A stretch of DNA of 64,000 nt, taken from positions 10,106,001 to 10,170,000 of the forward strand of contig OZ022259.1 in NCBI GenBank assembly GCA_963978905.1, read 5' to 3'. How positions within the stretch are numbered: position 1 is the stretch's first letter; every line of letters begins with the position of its first letter. The stretch is from Trichostrongylus colubriformis (lineage: Eukaryota; Nematoda; Chromadorea; Rhabditida; Trichostrongylidae). The notes beneath the pieces were generated by a model. The model saw nothing but the letters and a program-made list of their open reading frames with translations, searched no databases and was not told the DNA's origin. Made by a program: the position numbers and the translations under genes. Positions 22,568-32,665 of the stretch are shown here, in pieces.

Positions 22568-25500
22568 TTATTTTTCTGAGGTCGGAGCACTAGATTTCGG
22601 TGCCAGGGGAGGTGTTTCGCTTTTTCCTGCTGCTGCTGCTATTTTCTTTTTTGCTGCTTCTTTCTTCTTCAATTGTACCGTCTGAAAATCAGTCGACACA
22701 TTCATCAAATTGAGGCGTACACTGCTTGCTGTGAACTCGTACCTGAAGAGCCGTTACCAATTTATCAGCATCAATCATACGTCCATTACTCTTTAGCTTC
22801 GTGGATGATGTTGAGCTCCTTGAATATTCAAGCGGGTGCAGGCTTTTAGGAACCTCAGGGGTGTATGTCGTTTGGCGCGGCCCTTGCAGCTAATTTGCCA
22901 ATGGGGCCCATGAGCCGTGTGGACTCTCCCAGATTTACCTAAGCCTTTTTAGGGGAGGAGCTTTGGCAGTGCCTCATTGGCAAATTAGCTACAAGGGGCC
23001 GCGCCAAACGACCGTCTCCCGAATCTAGTAATACCAAGAACTCACGGACGTGTTGTCTTTTTTGCAGACTTTGTCATCAAGTCGTCGGGATCCATCTCGG
23101 GCCCACTTCTTCTTGGATTATTGTAGCAAACCTCCTGCAGATGCTTCTTCCATGCCTGAGAGAGGAAATATCAATGTCAAAGAAAATACTGAAGATTTTT
23201 GCCAACTATCCACCTCCATTGTCGAGTTGTCAACAGCAACCGAACATAATGGACACCATTGGGCGCCGTTTGGTGGAAGGCGTCCTAAAGGGCAAAATGG
23301 CAGAATTAATAAACCTGAAAACATCTACTCCAAGCATGGATAAGCATTGAGCGCAGTAAAAGTCTTGGCGCATCCAAATTTCAGTGTGGTACTAAATCCC
23401 TATCATTCGCACCTATTGCATCTCGTATTCGGTTAAGACCTTGCTCTCTCCTTGCCTTCTAAATGATTTCATAAGAGCTATTAGATCCCATTGATTTTAT
23501 CACACTATTAATTATTTATTGGATAATTAGACTGTTTGATCTCTCACTGCGACTTCTCGCAACCTTGCACGAACGTTCCTAGAATCAGTCTCTCTTGAAG
23601 GCACCGGGAGGGATAAAGAGAATGAGAACTGGAAAGACATGTTCTGTTACACTAATGAGCACCCCTACTTTCATATTTCACAATTTGCCAATTTTTCCCT
23701 ATCAGTGTCTTTAAAAGCAACAGAAGTGATATTCCGAAATTCGCACTGAGAGGCATGCTTCAGCTTCCTGGATAAGGTCCCATAGTGTACAGATAATTTT
23801 CCGTGCGCATCTTCCTCTTACAAGCAAGCGCTTAATTTGACTGTGGCCCGGTACGGCACCTCATAACAGATCTGCGTGCCTCAGTGACACGCTGCACTGC
23901 AAAACTCGTCCAACCGAAGACTAAGGAAAAAATTTCGAGACCAATCTCGAGTTCAGAGCATCTCTGTTGTTTTTTTTACTGCTGCACAATTTCGTAAGTC
24001 CGGTTGTGTTTCCAGCTTCATCCCGAATTTCGCTCTTACTCTTTCGAGCAGCACAATTCTTCCTGTCCCGAGCCACTACTGAAGCTCCTGGATGGGTACA
24101 ATCGCTTGCAATGCTGGATACAGCTTTCACCAATTTATCGCTGACAAAATCCTCAGATGTCGATAGGAATATCTAAGTTGGCGTCCATACTTTGTGGAAC
24201 CGGCGACGACGGCGCAAAATCATGCACCCATCGCCGACCGCGGCAGTACTCTGGTGACGCGCTCCGTTTGTAAACGTCGACCCAACCACACTACAGTATA
24301 ATAATCGTGGCGAGGGACACAAATTTGAATAGTTCCATCACGATCAACATACTGTAGTGTTGTTTGGTCAGGCGTTTTACAAACGCAGCGCGCCCCCGTG
24401 GTCGGCGGCGGGCACATTATCTTGCCGCCGTCGCCGCTGGTGCCGCAAAGTATGAACGCAGCCTGACCTCTGCACATTGGATGTTTCACATTGTTAGCAT
24501 TGTCAGTGGCATCAACGGCCAAACCACAATGATCACAAGGTACCATTCGTTCACTTACGAACGGGCAGCGATTGATGATGTGGTCGTCCAACTGAGGTAC
24601 CTACAAGCATATAGTGGGTATAAGTGTAAAAGGACGGAAATAACGATGGGTCCAGTTGGTTCTCACTCAGAGAGCACTACGTGTCTCTGGGTGGGATAGG
24701 TCGGGGTAGGTCTACTTACGACAAAGAATCGCTTCGCGGCGTCGCACTCGCTGCGCCACCGGTACGACTTACGAAATCGATTGCCCTTGGGAGTCCGGTA
24801 GAGCGAGGCTGCGTCACCTCGGCACTCCCACCTATGCAACACTGCCTCCTGCACCTATGCCACCCTGCCTCATTTGAAGGCTGCCATGCTCTGCCACTGG
24901 CACTCGCACCCGCCGCGCCGCTCGCCGCGGGCAGCCACGCGATTTTGTGTCCTAAGTAGACCCGCCCCTCCGGGAGTGTCTCGAGCACAAATTCGAGGCT
25001 CATTGAAGCATAGTGTTTGACGAGCCTAGGATTTGTGTTCGAGCTTGTGTCAAGACGCAGAAGAGGGTACTCACCAAGACAACTTTCGAACAAAAACGGC
25101 ATCTGGTCATGCATACACAATATGTTTTGTAATGTGCCTCAAGCCGACCATCCACTTTGAAGTCTGGTGCGGATTGCCCACAAAATTGACATGTTCTAAA
25201 CAAAACTGCAGGAGAACTGGAAGTGAAATTGCAGGAACAAAATTGCTGTACATCATATAGACACCACCCAATGAATATAGTACGAGGGGCTCGGAACTAA
25301 AACCACATGCGTGGCTCTTTTCAACTCATACGTACAGCACAGGGTATTATGACTACAGGGGGTGCCAAAAAAAAAAAGTAATTTTGTCTCCTCCACTTTC
25401 GACCGCATTTAGCCAAACTACAGCAAATTCTATTGAGGTATTCTCATCCCTAGAATCAAGAGCAGACCTAACTCTATCACTATACCCCGTGGCAGCCTCC

Positions 25501-28500
25501 TGCACGAGCAGGAACGGGAGCAAGGAAAGACTGAACAAGATGTATCACCTCAACTGGGCAAAATCCGAATTTTCTTCGCCCTCTTTCACAACCTTGCCGA
25601 CGTCCGTTCAATCTGGGTACCTAAGGGGATTCATACCGGATGGTGTTCTTTAACATTGCGTTTTTCCCGGGTTCCCAGCGCCCTTCGTTTCCAGGAGCCA
25701 AAACGTTCCCCTACCACTGAAACCCCTCCGGAGGCGGATTTGAGGCATGAAAATGATACTTTGGATCATAGCAGCCTTGTCCAAGCAGCAGGGGCTCTGT
25801 GACTTCCAAGAACCCAAGGGCCAACCCTCAGGAAGCTTCCCACAAAAGACCTACCACGGAGCTTGGCTCCACTGTTTTTAGCGAATTTTTAAATGTAGGT
25901 ACTCCGAAGCCCGACTGCGCCGAATGAAACCTCCATATTTTTATGAACATGAACGTGAGGAGCCACAGCTTGTTCCTACTTTTAGAGGAACATTTTGGGA
26001 ATGTTTTGCCCCAATACCTTTATCTCTTTCGTTTCCCTACGTTTTGTAAAATTGGCAGATGTGAGCCGTGGGCAAAATTACTTTTTTTTTTTGGCACCCC
26101 CTGTAGGTGAAGGCTATACTGTACTGTATGTTATCATGCATAGGTTGCATTTCCTCGAACACCGGTGCACACCTGAGTCGCACGCGGTTGCGATGCGATC
26201 TCTATAATTAATCGATATAATACATATGCATTAGATCGATTATGGTGCTGAGATCAAATACCGCATCTGTGCCGGCCTGGCCTACAAAACCTTCCATCCC
26301 TACAGGGTAGGGAGTGTGTGCACACACTCATGTCGAATTTTCGCTTTGCGACGCGAACTCGCGGCGCCGTCAGCCCAACCTGCTGCGGTCGGTTGTAATT
26401 CCGCTCAAGAGCAAGGGTCTGGTACCATGGAGTTCATTTAAGAAATAGCTGTTTATCTCATCATTATCTAAAAACAAATGTTTTGTGCCCTTAAAGGCAC
26501 ATTCCGGCTCGCTGATGGGTGGAGTAACCAATTGACTCTCCATTGGTTGCCGGCGGTTGGAAGTGGTCTGCGTGGAGGAGACTCCCAACCGCTGACAACC
26601 AATGGAGAGTCAATTGGTTACTCCACCTATCAGCGAGCGCGGAATGTGCCTTTAAAAGACAAAATAATGACTTAAAAAGTAAAAGAAACGATAGCATTAC
26701 ATGACAACAATCCTGATTAAGAAATAATTAATTCCGGCGTAAAATTTGAAGACAGTGTTGCAATGCACGCAATCACAAGCGAAGAAATCCGCGACGCCGC
26801 TCGCCGCGCGCGGCCGCGCAAACATTCGACATAAGTGTACACACCCTAGGGTAGGTGGTAGCAGACTCTTTTGAAGGATAAAAAGCCCTGGCTTCTGAAT
26901 CGGCTGGCCAACTTGTTGTGTAGGTCAAATCGCATTCAGCTTCCATCACGATTCTAAAGTGAACTAGAATGCGAGGCGCATGCCAACAGGGGAGTGATTG
27001 ACGCCAAAAACTTTATTCGTTATCCTATTGCATACCGCTGTATGTTACAAACGTGTGCCTCACCTCGCTTTAAAATTATACGACTCACCCTGTGTAGTCA
27101 GGGAGTTGATAAGGATCGTCATACTGAGAAGTTCCTTCCTGCTTAGCCGCCGGCAATGCAGCTTGCCGTGCAGCCTCCATTTCCGCCAAACGTGCATTCC
27201 TCCTCACCTCATGCTAAACTTACGCCAGTTGATACTCGGAGGGCAAACGATTGCGTCAGAGAAAAATTCCGCTCCTTATTACCAACGAACCGGTGGTGGA
27301 GTTTGCAGCCGTTTCTTCAGCGGACGTTCTTCGACGATCGGCTTAATCTCTTCTGTTTGAGTTTCTATTGTGACCGGCTCTCGTTTCGGTTCCATGAAAA
27401 TAAAAGAAGTAATTTATGTAATGCATTCTTTCCATTGAATAGAAGATTATAAAACGGGACGCATAGGTGAGGGTAGAACAAAGTGAGGTCATGGCAGCGG
27501 CTTTACTGGCAAGTGGACTGGTGATCTAGTGGACGACGCTTATCTATTAGTTGCCTAAATTTTTCTAAAGCAATGGAATTCCTGCGCTGGATGAAAGTAT
27601 GACAGATTAAAAATAATCACTTTTTGATGGGAGTTGGTGGTGGCTTCGGTGTGCCAGGTTTCGGGGTTCGAGGCTTCGGTTCTTCTTTTCGCAACGGACT
27701 CCACTCAGAATCCACGCCGAAGGCCCTCATCTGAATAGAGTTATTCATTCAGACAGATTCAACCAAAATCCTCTGATCTAGCAAGCTGCTTTCAAAGTTT
27801 ATGGCAAGCAAGCAATTGGGACATGGTAGCAATGAGCGGAATACGCATTGTCATTTTCTCTATGAAACAGAAAAGAACGGATACTATTCTGACACAAGTC
27901 AAAATCAAACGACTGTGTAGTGTTAGGTAGCATTAGTCGTACGTCTGCGTCGGAAAGTATGAATGCAACCTCGAGGGGATCTCGTGCACGGAACTTTTGG
28001 GATTGAATTTCCTTTCGAAATCACTATATTAGATAGAGAACTTGAACAAACATCAATAAATGAAGGATCCCCTGCCCTAACGCAGTATTCAAAATCTGAA
28101 GGAACTGCAACCCTCTCGAATTTCCGAAGGACCACCTTCGAAGTGTTGTCGATGGAAGGATAGTTCAGAGGTCGATCTTGGTTCAATTCCCACACCGCAT
28201 CATCAATCAGTGACCGTCGCCGCTCCCCTCTTTTTTGGTTTTCGTTTTTTTTTGTGAGAAATTTTGCATGTGGCCCTTTGCACTGTGGCAGCTTTGCATT
28301 GTTAACAAATATAGCATAAGTCCATGAACTCGGGACGAGGGGTGCATGTCGATTCTATCGTGACCCAGGCCGGGATGCCGCGCAGTCGCCGCGTGCAGCC
28401 ACAAGTCAAAAGATTTACTGACAAACTCTAAACGCAGCATTTGTCAGTTACATAAGACCACCACAAAACTGTACGAGACTGAGAGACACCTCATGTTTGT

Positions 28501-31500
28501 CCATCACTAAGTCTGCGTACGCATCCCTGATTGCGTCTTCTTTCACCTGAAAAAAGATGAGTAGTAGTATTATCAAGTATTAAATGAGTATTAGAATATT
28601 TGTGATTGTGCTAACGCCGCGTTCATACTTTGCGCTGGCACAAGGTGGCTGCGTTCACAGGCAGTGAGGAAATGTGGCACGGGGAGACAGGCCCAGACGC
28701 AGAGACACGCAGCCACGCCCTGCCGCCGGCGCCGCAAAGTATGAATGCGGCCTAACAGTTGTTTTTCAATCTTTGTGCGATGCTAATGCATCTTGAGAAT
28801 AGTCAAAACATACGGCTCAGATGGGACATCATTCATGGGACCCGGAACCCACACCATGTTTTCTGAGCATACGTGCCACCTACCTTCCTCTGACTGGTCT
28901 GCTAGTACATTCAATTCATCGGTCGGTACATCGACGTTGATTCAGAAAAAAATCGAGTCACAAGAAAAAACCAATCACAGCTGATAGCTTCGCTACCCGA
29001 AAATCGACGACTTACGAAGTTTTTTGAAAAACCACCAAGTCGTCTGAGAATCACTAGATAGAGGTAGACCGTTTAGAGTTCCTTGAAGAACCCACTTTGT
29101 ATCAAAACCCAAAATCCCTCTTGGGGGTTCCTTAATCCTTAGTTGAACAAGATAATAACCAACTACTCTACTGTGGTCTCATGCTACATAACTTTGAGAA
29201 ATCGTGTGCGGAGTGATGAGCTCAACTGTTTCCCAGATTTTCTTGTAGTATTTGCTGAGTAAGGGCCGCATGCAAAGTTCCATGCGAAAAGCTGAGAACC
29301 CGGCTAGCAGCTCCTCAAAGTGGCGGACTAGGAGGCGAGGTCTTCGAGGAGGTTCCTCGCCCCGTAGTACGCCACTTTGAGGAGCTGTTACGCCACTTCG
29401 AGGAGCTGTATCCTAACCCGTCGCTCACCTCGGACGCAGAGTGAGAAGAAACTTTCGTAAACAGTCACACTCTCAGTCTCCGACCACGGCGGACGACGAG
29501 GCGGGTCCTACTCGAGGACCCCGCCCCGAGGTCCGCCGCTCTGAGGAGCTACATACTAGCTGGATTTTCACCTTTTCACATGGAACTTTGCGTGCGGCCC
29601 TTATCAGGCAAATACAACATACATTAACTTTAGTCGAATGTATCTTCAAATAGTATGGTGAGGATTCAAAATCTGTACTCCCGTCAAAAACACTCAATAT
29701 TGGTGTGAAAGCCGCAAAGCTACGAGCTGCTCCATTTTTTATTTAAAACCCACAATTTTTTTTGCTTCTATCTTACGCTGGTATGTTGTTTTAATCACGG
29801 GCCTGCTAGCGTTGATGACTAGCCTGATTTGTCGCACATGCTGCTAATGTACATGTAATGAATCAAATCAAATCAGACATGTAAAACAGCCGCTCGGTGA
29901 ACAGCATGAGTAATTCAACCTACTGAGGAGCAGCTCCTTATAAAAAAAGGGAAAAATAATGTTATTCTTTCGACGTCGAGATTTACTTGAAAGAATAATC
30001 CCATGAACAGAAACACGAGAAGAACTAATAAAAATCCTCAGTCCCGATGCATAAATCAAGAAAAAGAAATTTTATTACCCGCCGAGCCAGAGGAACGAAG
30101 GACTGAGCAGCGAGGACATGCGCAAGAGATCAGGACTGGCAGACCCGCTCGAGTACATGGCCCGAAGCAAGCACAAATGGGCCGGACATATTCAACGGAG
30201 GACCGACGGACGATGGACGCGAGCAGTCACCGACTGGAGACCGCGAGATGTCAAGAGGCCGATGGGCAGACCTCCGATACGCTGGGCAGATTCTATTCGA
30301 CAAACCACAAGACTGTTCTACCGTTTCAGACGCGACTCCAAACCATGGCCAACTGCAGCGAGAGACCGCGATCTGTGGCGGAAGATGGGCTCCGCGCCGA
30401 CAAGCCGATAGGAGCATCCAAGTATCCAAGTAAGTAAGTATTACCCGCCGAGCAACTTTTGAACAGCCATCGGCGGGCAGTAGTTCAGATTTTCGCGCCT
30501 AATTTTGACTTGCTTCTCACTCCGCGTCTTTGACCACATGACCGTCGCTTCTTTACTTCTAGAGCCCTAGCAGCCGCGCTGGCTTGGGCGTCCCATCTCG
30601 TCGAACGTCATTTTGATGGGTTTCATCTCAGCCGAATTCATGTTTTTCGCACACACTTTCCTTCTTAGTAAGCGAATACAACACAACATGATATTTGGGT
30701 ACCGGAAGAACTCGATTCCTTTGAGTTACAGTCATTCATTCATATCTATGTATTGCTAAAATGACGTAGAATAACTGAAGTATTCTGCTAAGTTTGGAAT
30801 TATTACTAACAGTGAAACGAGGTCCCTACCTCCCGTTTGCGGTGTATACTAAGTGTAGTAATGTATTCTGTTCTAAGCCACTGCAAAAGCTACACAAACA
30901 AGCACGAGAAAGCTGTACGGTAACCCATGTTTTTTGGGTCTGATTCGACCTCTTTAATTTTACATCCCAAGAACACCTACATCATACCTTCTCCATATCA
31001 GCTCCTATCTGTTGTGCTTTCTTATTGTTCCCTACCACTAAAGCACTGCTCCATTCGCTAGCCATCGAAGTCAATATTCCTTCAGCAGCACTCAGACGGT
31101 CGCAAGCGTGATCGCATAAACGGGTCTAGAATGATGATTTTTTTGCGACTGAATGCTACATTTTCCAGTCAGTGACTTTCATCTGTTGAGGGATTTGTGA
31201 GTAACTGACACTTAGAAGTAGGCTCATCCCTGAGAAATACCCAAGAGATCACGCCTTTTCTGGTCACACAGCATCAATTTACTCCAGCAATTCTAAGCAC
31301 CCGAGTAGGATTCGCATGTCTTTTTTGGCTACTTTATACGACTAGAACTTAGAAAAGTTGATGAATTGAGATGGGAAGCAAGCTAAGGCTCCTGAATTAT
31401 TTACATCGTGACTGCCCATTCTACGACCTTGCCGCTGAGGAGCAAGAAACTCATACAGATCGAATAAAGAAATCTTTATGATCGTATTGCTTTGCCAGCT

Positions 31501-32339
31501 ATGTATGCAAGTTAAGAAATCCCCTACCCGAACAGGCAATCCCTCTTCACGATTTTTGATCGCCGCTTGCCGGATCTGATTCCTCAACGTACGCACAGCC
31601 GTCAGCGGATCTTCACCAAGTTCTGATGGACGACTTACATAGCCAGACGCTTGGTAGATGTTGTTTGGCCTGAAAGGGCTATAGGTAAGAACGCTTCATT
31701 TAACGAGTAACACAATTTCCATTTGAAGGGTGGTGAGCTGGATTACGGGGGTGTGGGATGTATGCCACTAGGACAAAAAAAAATCGCTTCGCGGCGTTCG
31801 GTATGCAACGCGATGGTGCGAGCTATGCGCGTAGCATTGGATATCGAGAGTTCTTACATATGGTGGTGTACCCTTATGTCAGGATCTCGCACCACGACCA
31901 GCAGCTTGCGACGCAGTGTTGGCGAGCTATGCGCCTCGCTATAGTTGGGTCTTGGAACGATTACACGGTGATGCTAGGGGCGCGATACGCAGTTAGCTCG
32001 CAATAGCTCTTGGACCCAAGAACACGGCGTCCTTAGCTCGCCCGCATCGCTTCGCTTGCGTCACACAAGGGTACGAAATCCTGACAGAAGGGCACACACC
32101 CCTTACATATCGTAGCTTCCATCGCCTTTCAGTTGACGACGTTTCTCTTCTGGCAGAAGCGCGCTCGGTGGGCGTTGACTTGCAGGAATGAATCTGCCCG
32201 ATGGTAGACCGCTGCCGAGTTCACGACTTCGCTTTGTTCCGCCATCAGCTGACTGCTGCTGGAATCTTTCGAGATGCCCATACTCAGCGTTGCGTCTAGC
32301 CACGTAGTCTTTGTACAGCTCCTCATCGTAGGAAGACAT
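22568..32339 (-). CDS. cep104: CEP104-like C-terminal zinc-finger protein
   Basis: Exons: 32339-32107, 31669-31528, 31125-30988, 28546-28490, 27730-27621, 27393-27283, 27202-27089, 25195-25075, 24600-24468, 23284-23214, 23155-23046, 22818-22743 and 22681-22568 (TAA), about 509 residues. Residues ~85-190 resemble the CEP104 helical region: SGYVSRPSELGEDPLTAVRT is like the SDYISP...DP...IIRKL stretch, followed by an ALVVGNNKKAQQIGADMEK heptad-like segment. A Pro-rich linker follows. Residues ~300-425 carry the zinc-finger array: TCQFCGQ...HYKTYC, TRCRFCSK, MVPCDHCG...HPMC and WCPLC...AWKKHLQEVC, which closely tracks the vertebrate CEP104 finger order. Known CEP104 acts at cilium and microtubule plus ends with CP110/CEP97/EB1. 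No TOG domain, and no N-terminal jelly-roll upstream, could be found; human CEP104 is ~925 residues. The join 27621/27393 needs a TTTTCAT 3' site instead of TTTTCAG, so this could instead be two genes. Confidence 0.72.
22865..23012. repeat. MITE in a CEP104-like intron
   Basis: The left arm GTCGTTTGGCGCGGCCCTTG, continuing CAGCTAATTTGCCAATG, pairs with the right arm CATTGGCAAATTAGCTACAA, continuing GGGGCCGCGCCAAACGAC. The arms are near-perfect, ~38 bp each. Confidence 0.85.
23942..24151 (-). other. Coding-like open segment inside a CEP104-like intron
   Basis: Between an AG at 24152-24153 and a GT at 23940-23941 on the minus strand lies a 70-codon open frame with ordinary protein composition (DKLVKAVSSIASDCTHPG, VVARDRKNCAARKSKSEI). 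Its phase (0 in, 0 out) does not fit the surrounding intron, which interrupts a codon after its first base, so it cannot be a simple extra exon of the flanking gene. It may be chance or a relic. Confidence 0.25.
24179..24464. repeat. MITE abutting a 5' splice site
   Basis: The ends GGCGTCCATACTTTG and GCCGCAAAGTATGAACGCAG define a member of the CGTTCATACTTTGCGG family in a CEP104-like intron. Its terminal repeat begins about four bases inside the intron from the exon end at 24468. Confidence 0.75.
24709..24962. repeat. MITE, 'ATCGCTTCGCGGCG' family
   Basis: The ends GGTCTACTTACGACAAAG and TTTTGTGTCCTAAGTAGACC are inverted, with inner GAATCGCTTCGCGGCGTCGC paired to GCGGGCAGCCACGCGATT in diverged form. 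Relatives lie at 56440 and 61611. Confidence 0.75.
25356..26103. mobile_element. TA-flanked 748-bp non-coding transposon, CAGGGGGTGCC ends
   Basis: The left end TA|CAGGGGGTGCC plus an A-run and GTAATTTTG mirrors the right end CAAAATTAC, a T-run and GGCACCCCCTG|TA. The TA on both sides is the target duplication expected for Tc1/mariner-type elements. No intact transposase frame is visible. A longer relative is at 58912-60005. It sits in a CEP104-like intron. Confidence 0.85.
26318..26850. repeat. MITE carrying a nested hairpin element
   Basis: The outer arms GTGTGCACACACTCATGTCG, continuing AATTTTCGCTTTGCGACGC, and TTCGACATAAGTGTACACAC enclose ~530 bp. A separate palindromic element sits inside at 26491-26655. 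Confidence 0.6.
26491..26655. repeat. TTAA-flanked perfect-hairpin MITE
   Basis: It starts TTAAAGGCACATTCCGG and ends GGAATGTGCCTTTAA. The long inner arms (GGAGTAACCAATTGACTCTC and GAGAGTCAATTGGTTACTCC) fold almost completely. The same element is at 60180-60366. Confidence 0.85.
28616..28753. repeat. GC-rich MITE, short copy
   Basis: The ends GCCGCGTTCATACTTTGCGC and CCGCAAAGTATGAATGCGGC are inverted. It is about 40 bp shorter than the copy at 22097, from an internal deletion. Confidence 0.8.
29260..29603. repeat. MITE with ~45-bp terminal arms
   Basis: The left arm TAAGGGCCGCATGCAAAGTT, continuing CCATGCGAAAAG, mirrors the right arm CTTTTCACATGGAACTTTGC, continuing GTGCGGCCCTTA. The interior repeats a CGCCACTTTGAGGAGCTG motif several times. 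It lies in a CEP104-like intron. Confidence 0.85.
30060..30440 (+). mobile_element. 3' fragment of an RTE-like non-LTR retrotransposon
   Basis: An open frame at 30118-30411 encodes the conserved tail of this reverse-transcriptase type: HKWAGHIQRRTDGRWTRAVT, then DWRPRDVKRPMGRPPIRW, then ADSIRQ and a DRDLWRK-like end. Catalytic reverse transcriptase and endonuclease domains are absent, so this is a 5'-truncated copy. It sits antisense in the large CEP104-like intron. Confidence 0.75.
31736..32103. repeat. MITE filling a CEP104-like intron, 'ATCGCTTCGCGG' family
   Basis: The ends GGGGGTGTGGGATGTATGCC and GGGCACACACCCC are inverted, with inner AATCGCTTCGCGGCG and CGCATCGCTTCGCTTGCG. The element occupies nearly all of the intron 31670-32106. 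Confidence 0.6.
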
Positions 32340-32353
32340 CCTAAAAGTTATTG

Positions 32354-32665
32354 TTAAAGCCTCACTTGGAGCACTTTGAGCTGTATGTGGAATCCAAGAA
32401 AATAAAAAGATTGAATACTATTAAGATCCTGACCAAATGACCCTTGCAAAGGAATCTGGGACATTTGCAGCGACAAAGATTTAGTTTGAGCTCCCCATAT
32501 GACAAATACGAGGCCGTAAAACCCCAAGCGATCTGATAACAACCCCATGAACAAGCACGAGCGAAATGGCGAATTTAGAGGATCACGACTTCACCTTGTG
32601 AGGAACAGGGTTGAGCCTAGTGTCAAGGGAATCACTTGAAAGATACGATCACCCGGTCGACTCAT
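32354..32665 (-). CDS. Possible tiny gene upstream of the CEP104-like gene
   Basis: TTTCAG directly precedes an ATG at 32665, giving MSRPGDRIFQVIPLTLGS..., 23 codons ending at a GT donor (32594). A second exon-like segment from 32532 contains a hydrophobic stretch (RLGFYGLVFVIWG) in one frame, but that frame does not match the donor phase; the phase-matched frame stops after 17 codons. Product unknown, possibly a small membrane protein. It would lie ~15-200 bp upstream of the CEP104-like ATG, itself preceded by CTTTTAG. The arrangement is operon-like but unproven. Confidence 0.3.

Noticed and set aside
23156..23189. 34-base intron in the last CEP104-like zinc finger
   Set aside because: An upstream donor at 23213 gives a 58-base intron and a better match (STME|AWKKHL) to the known finger spacing.
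24220..24591. 123-codon minus-strand frame continuing past the zinc-finger exon
   Set aside because: After the donor at 24468 it reads through a MITE. CEP104 order requires splicing there.
28150..28200. tRNA-like B-box (GGTTCAATTCC)
   Set aside because: No A-box at the right distance and no cloverleaf could be formed.
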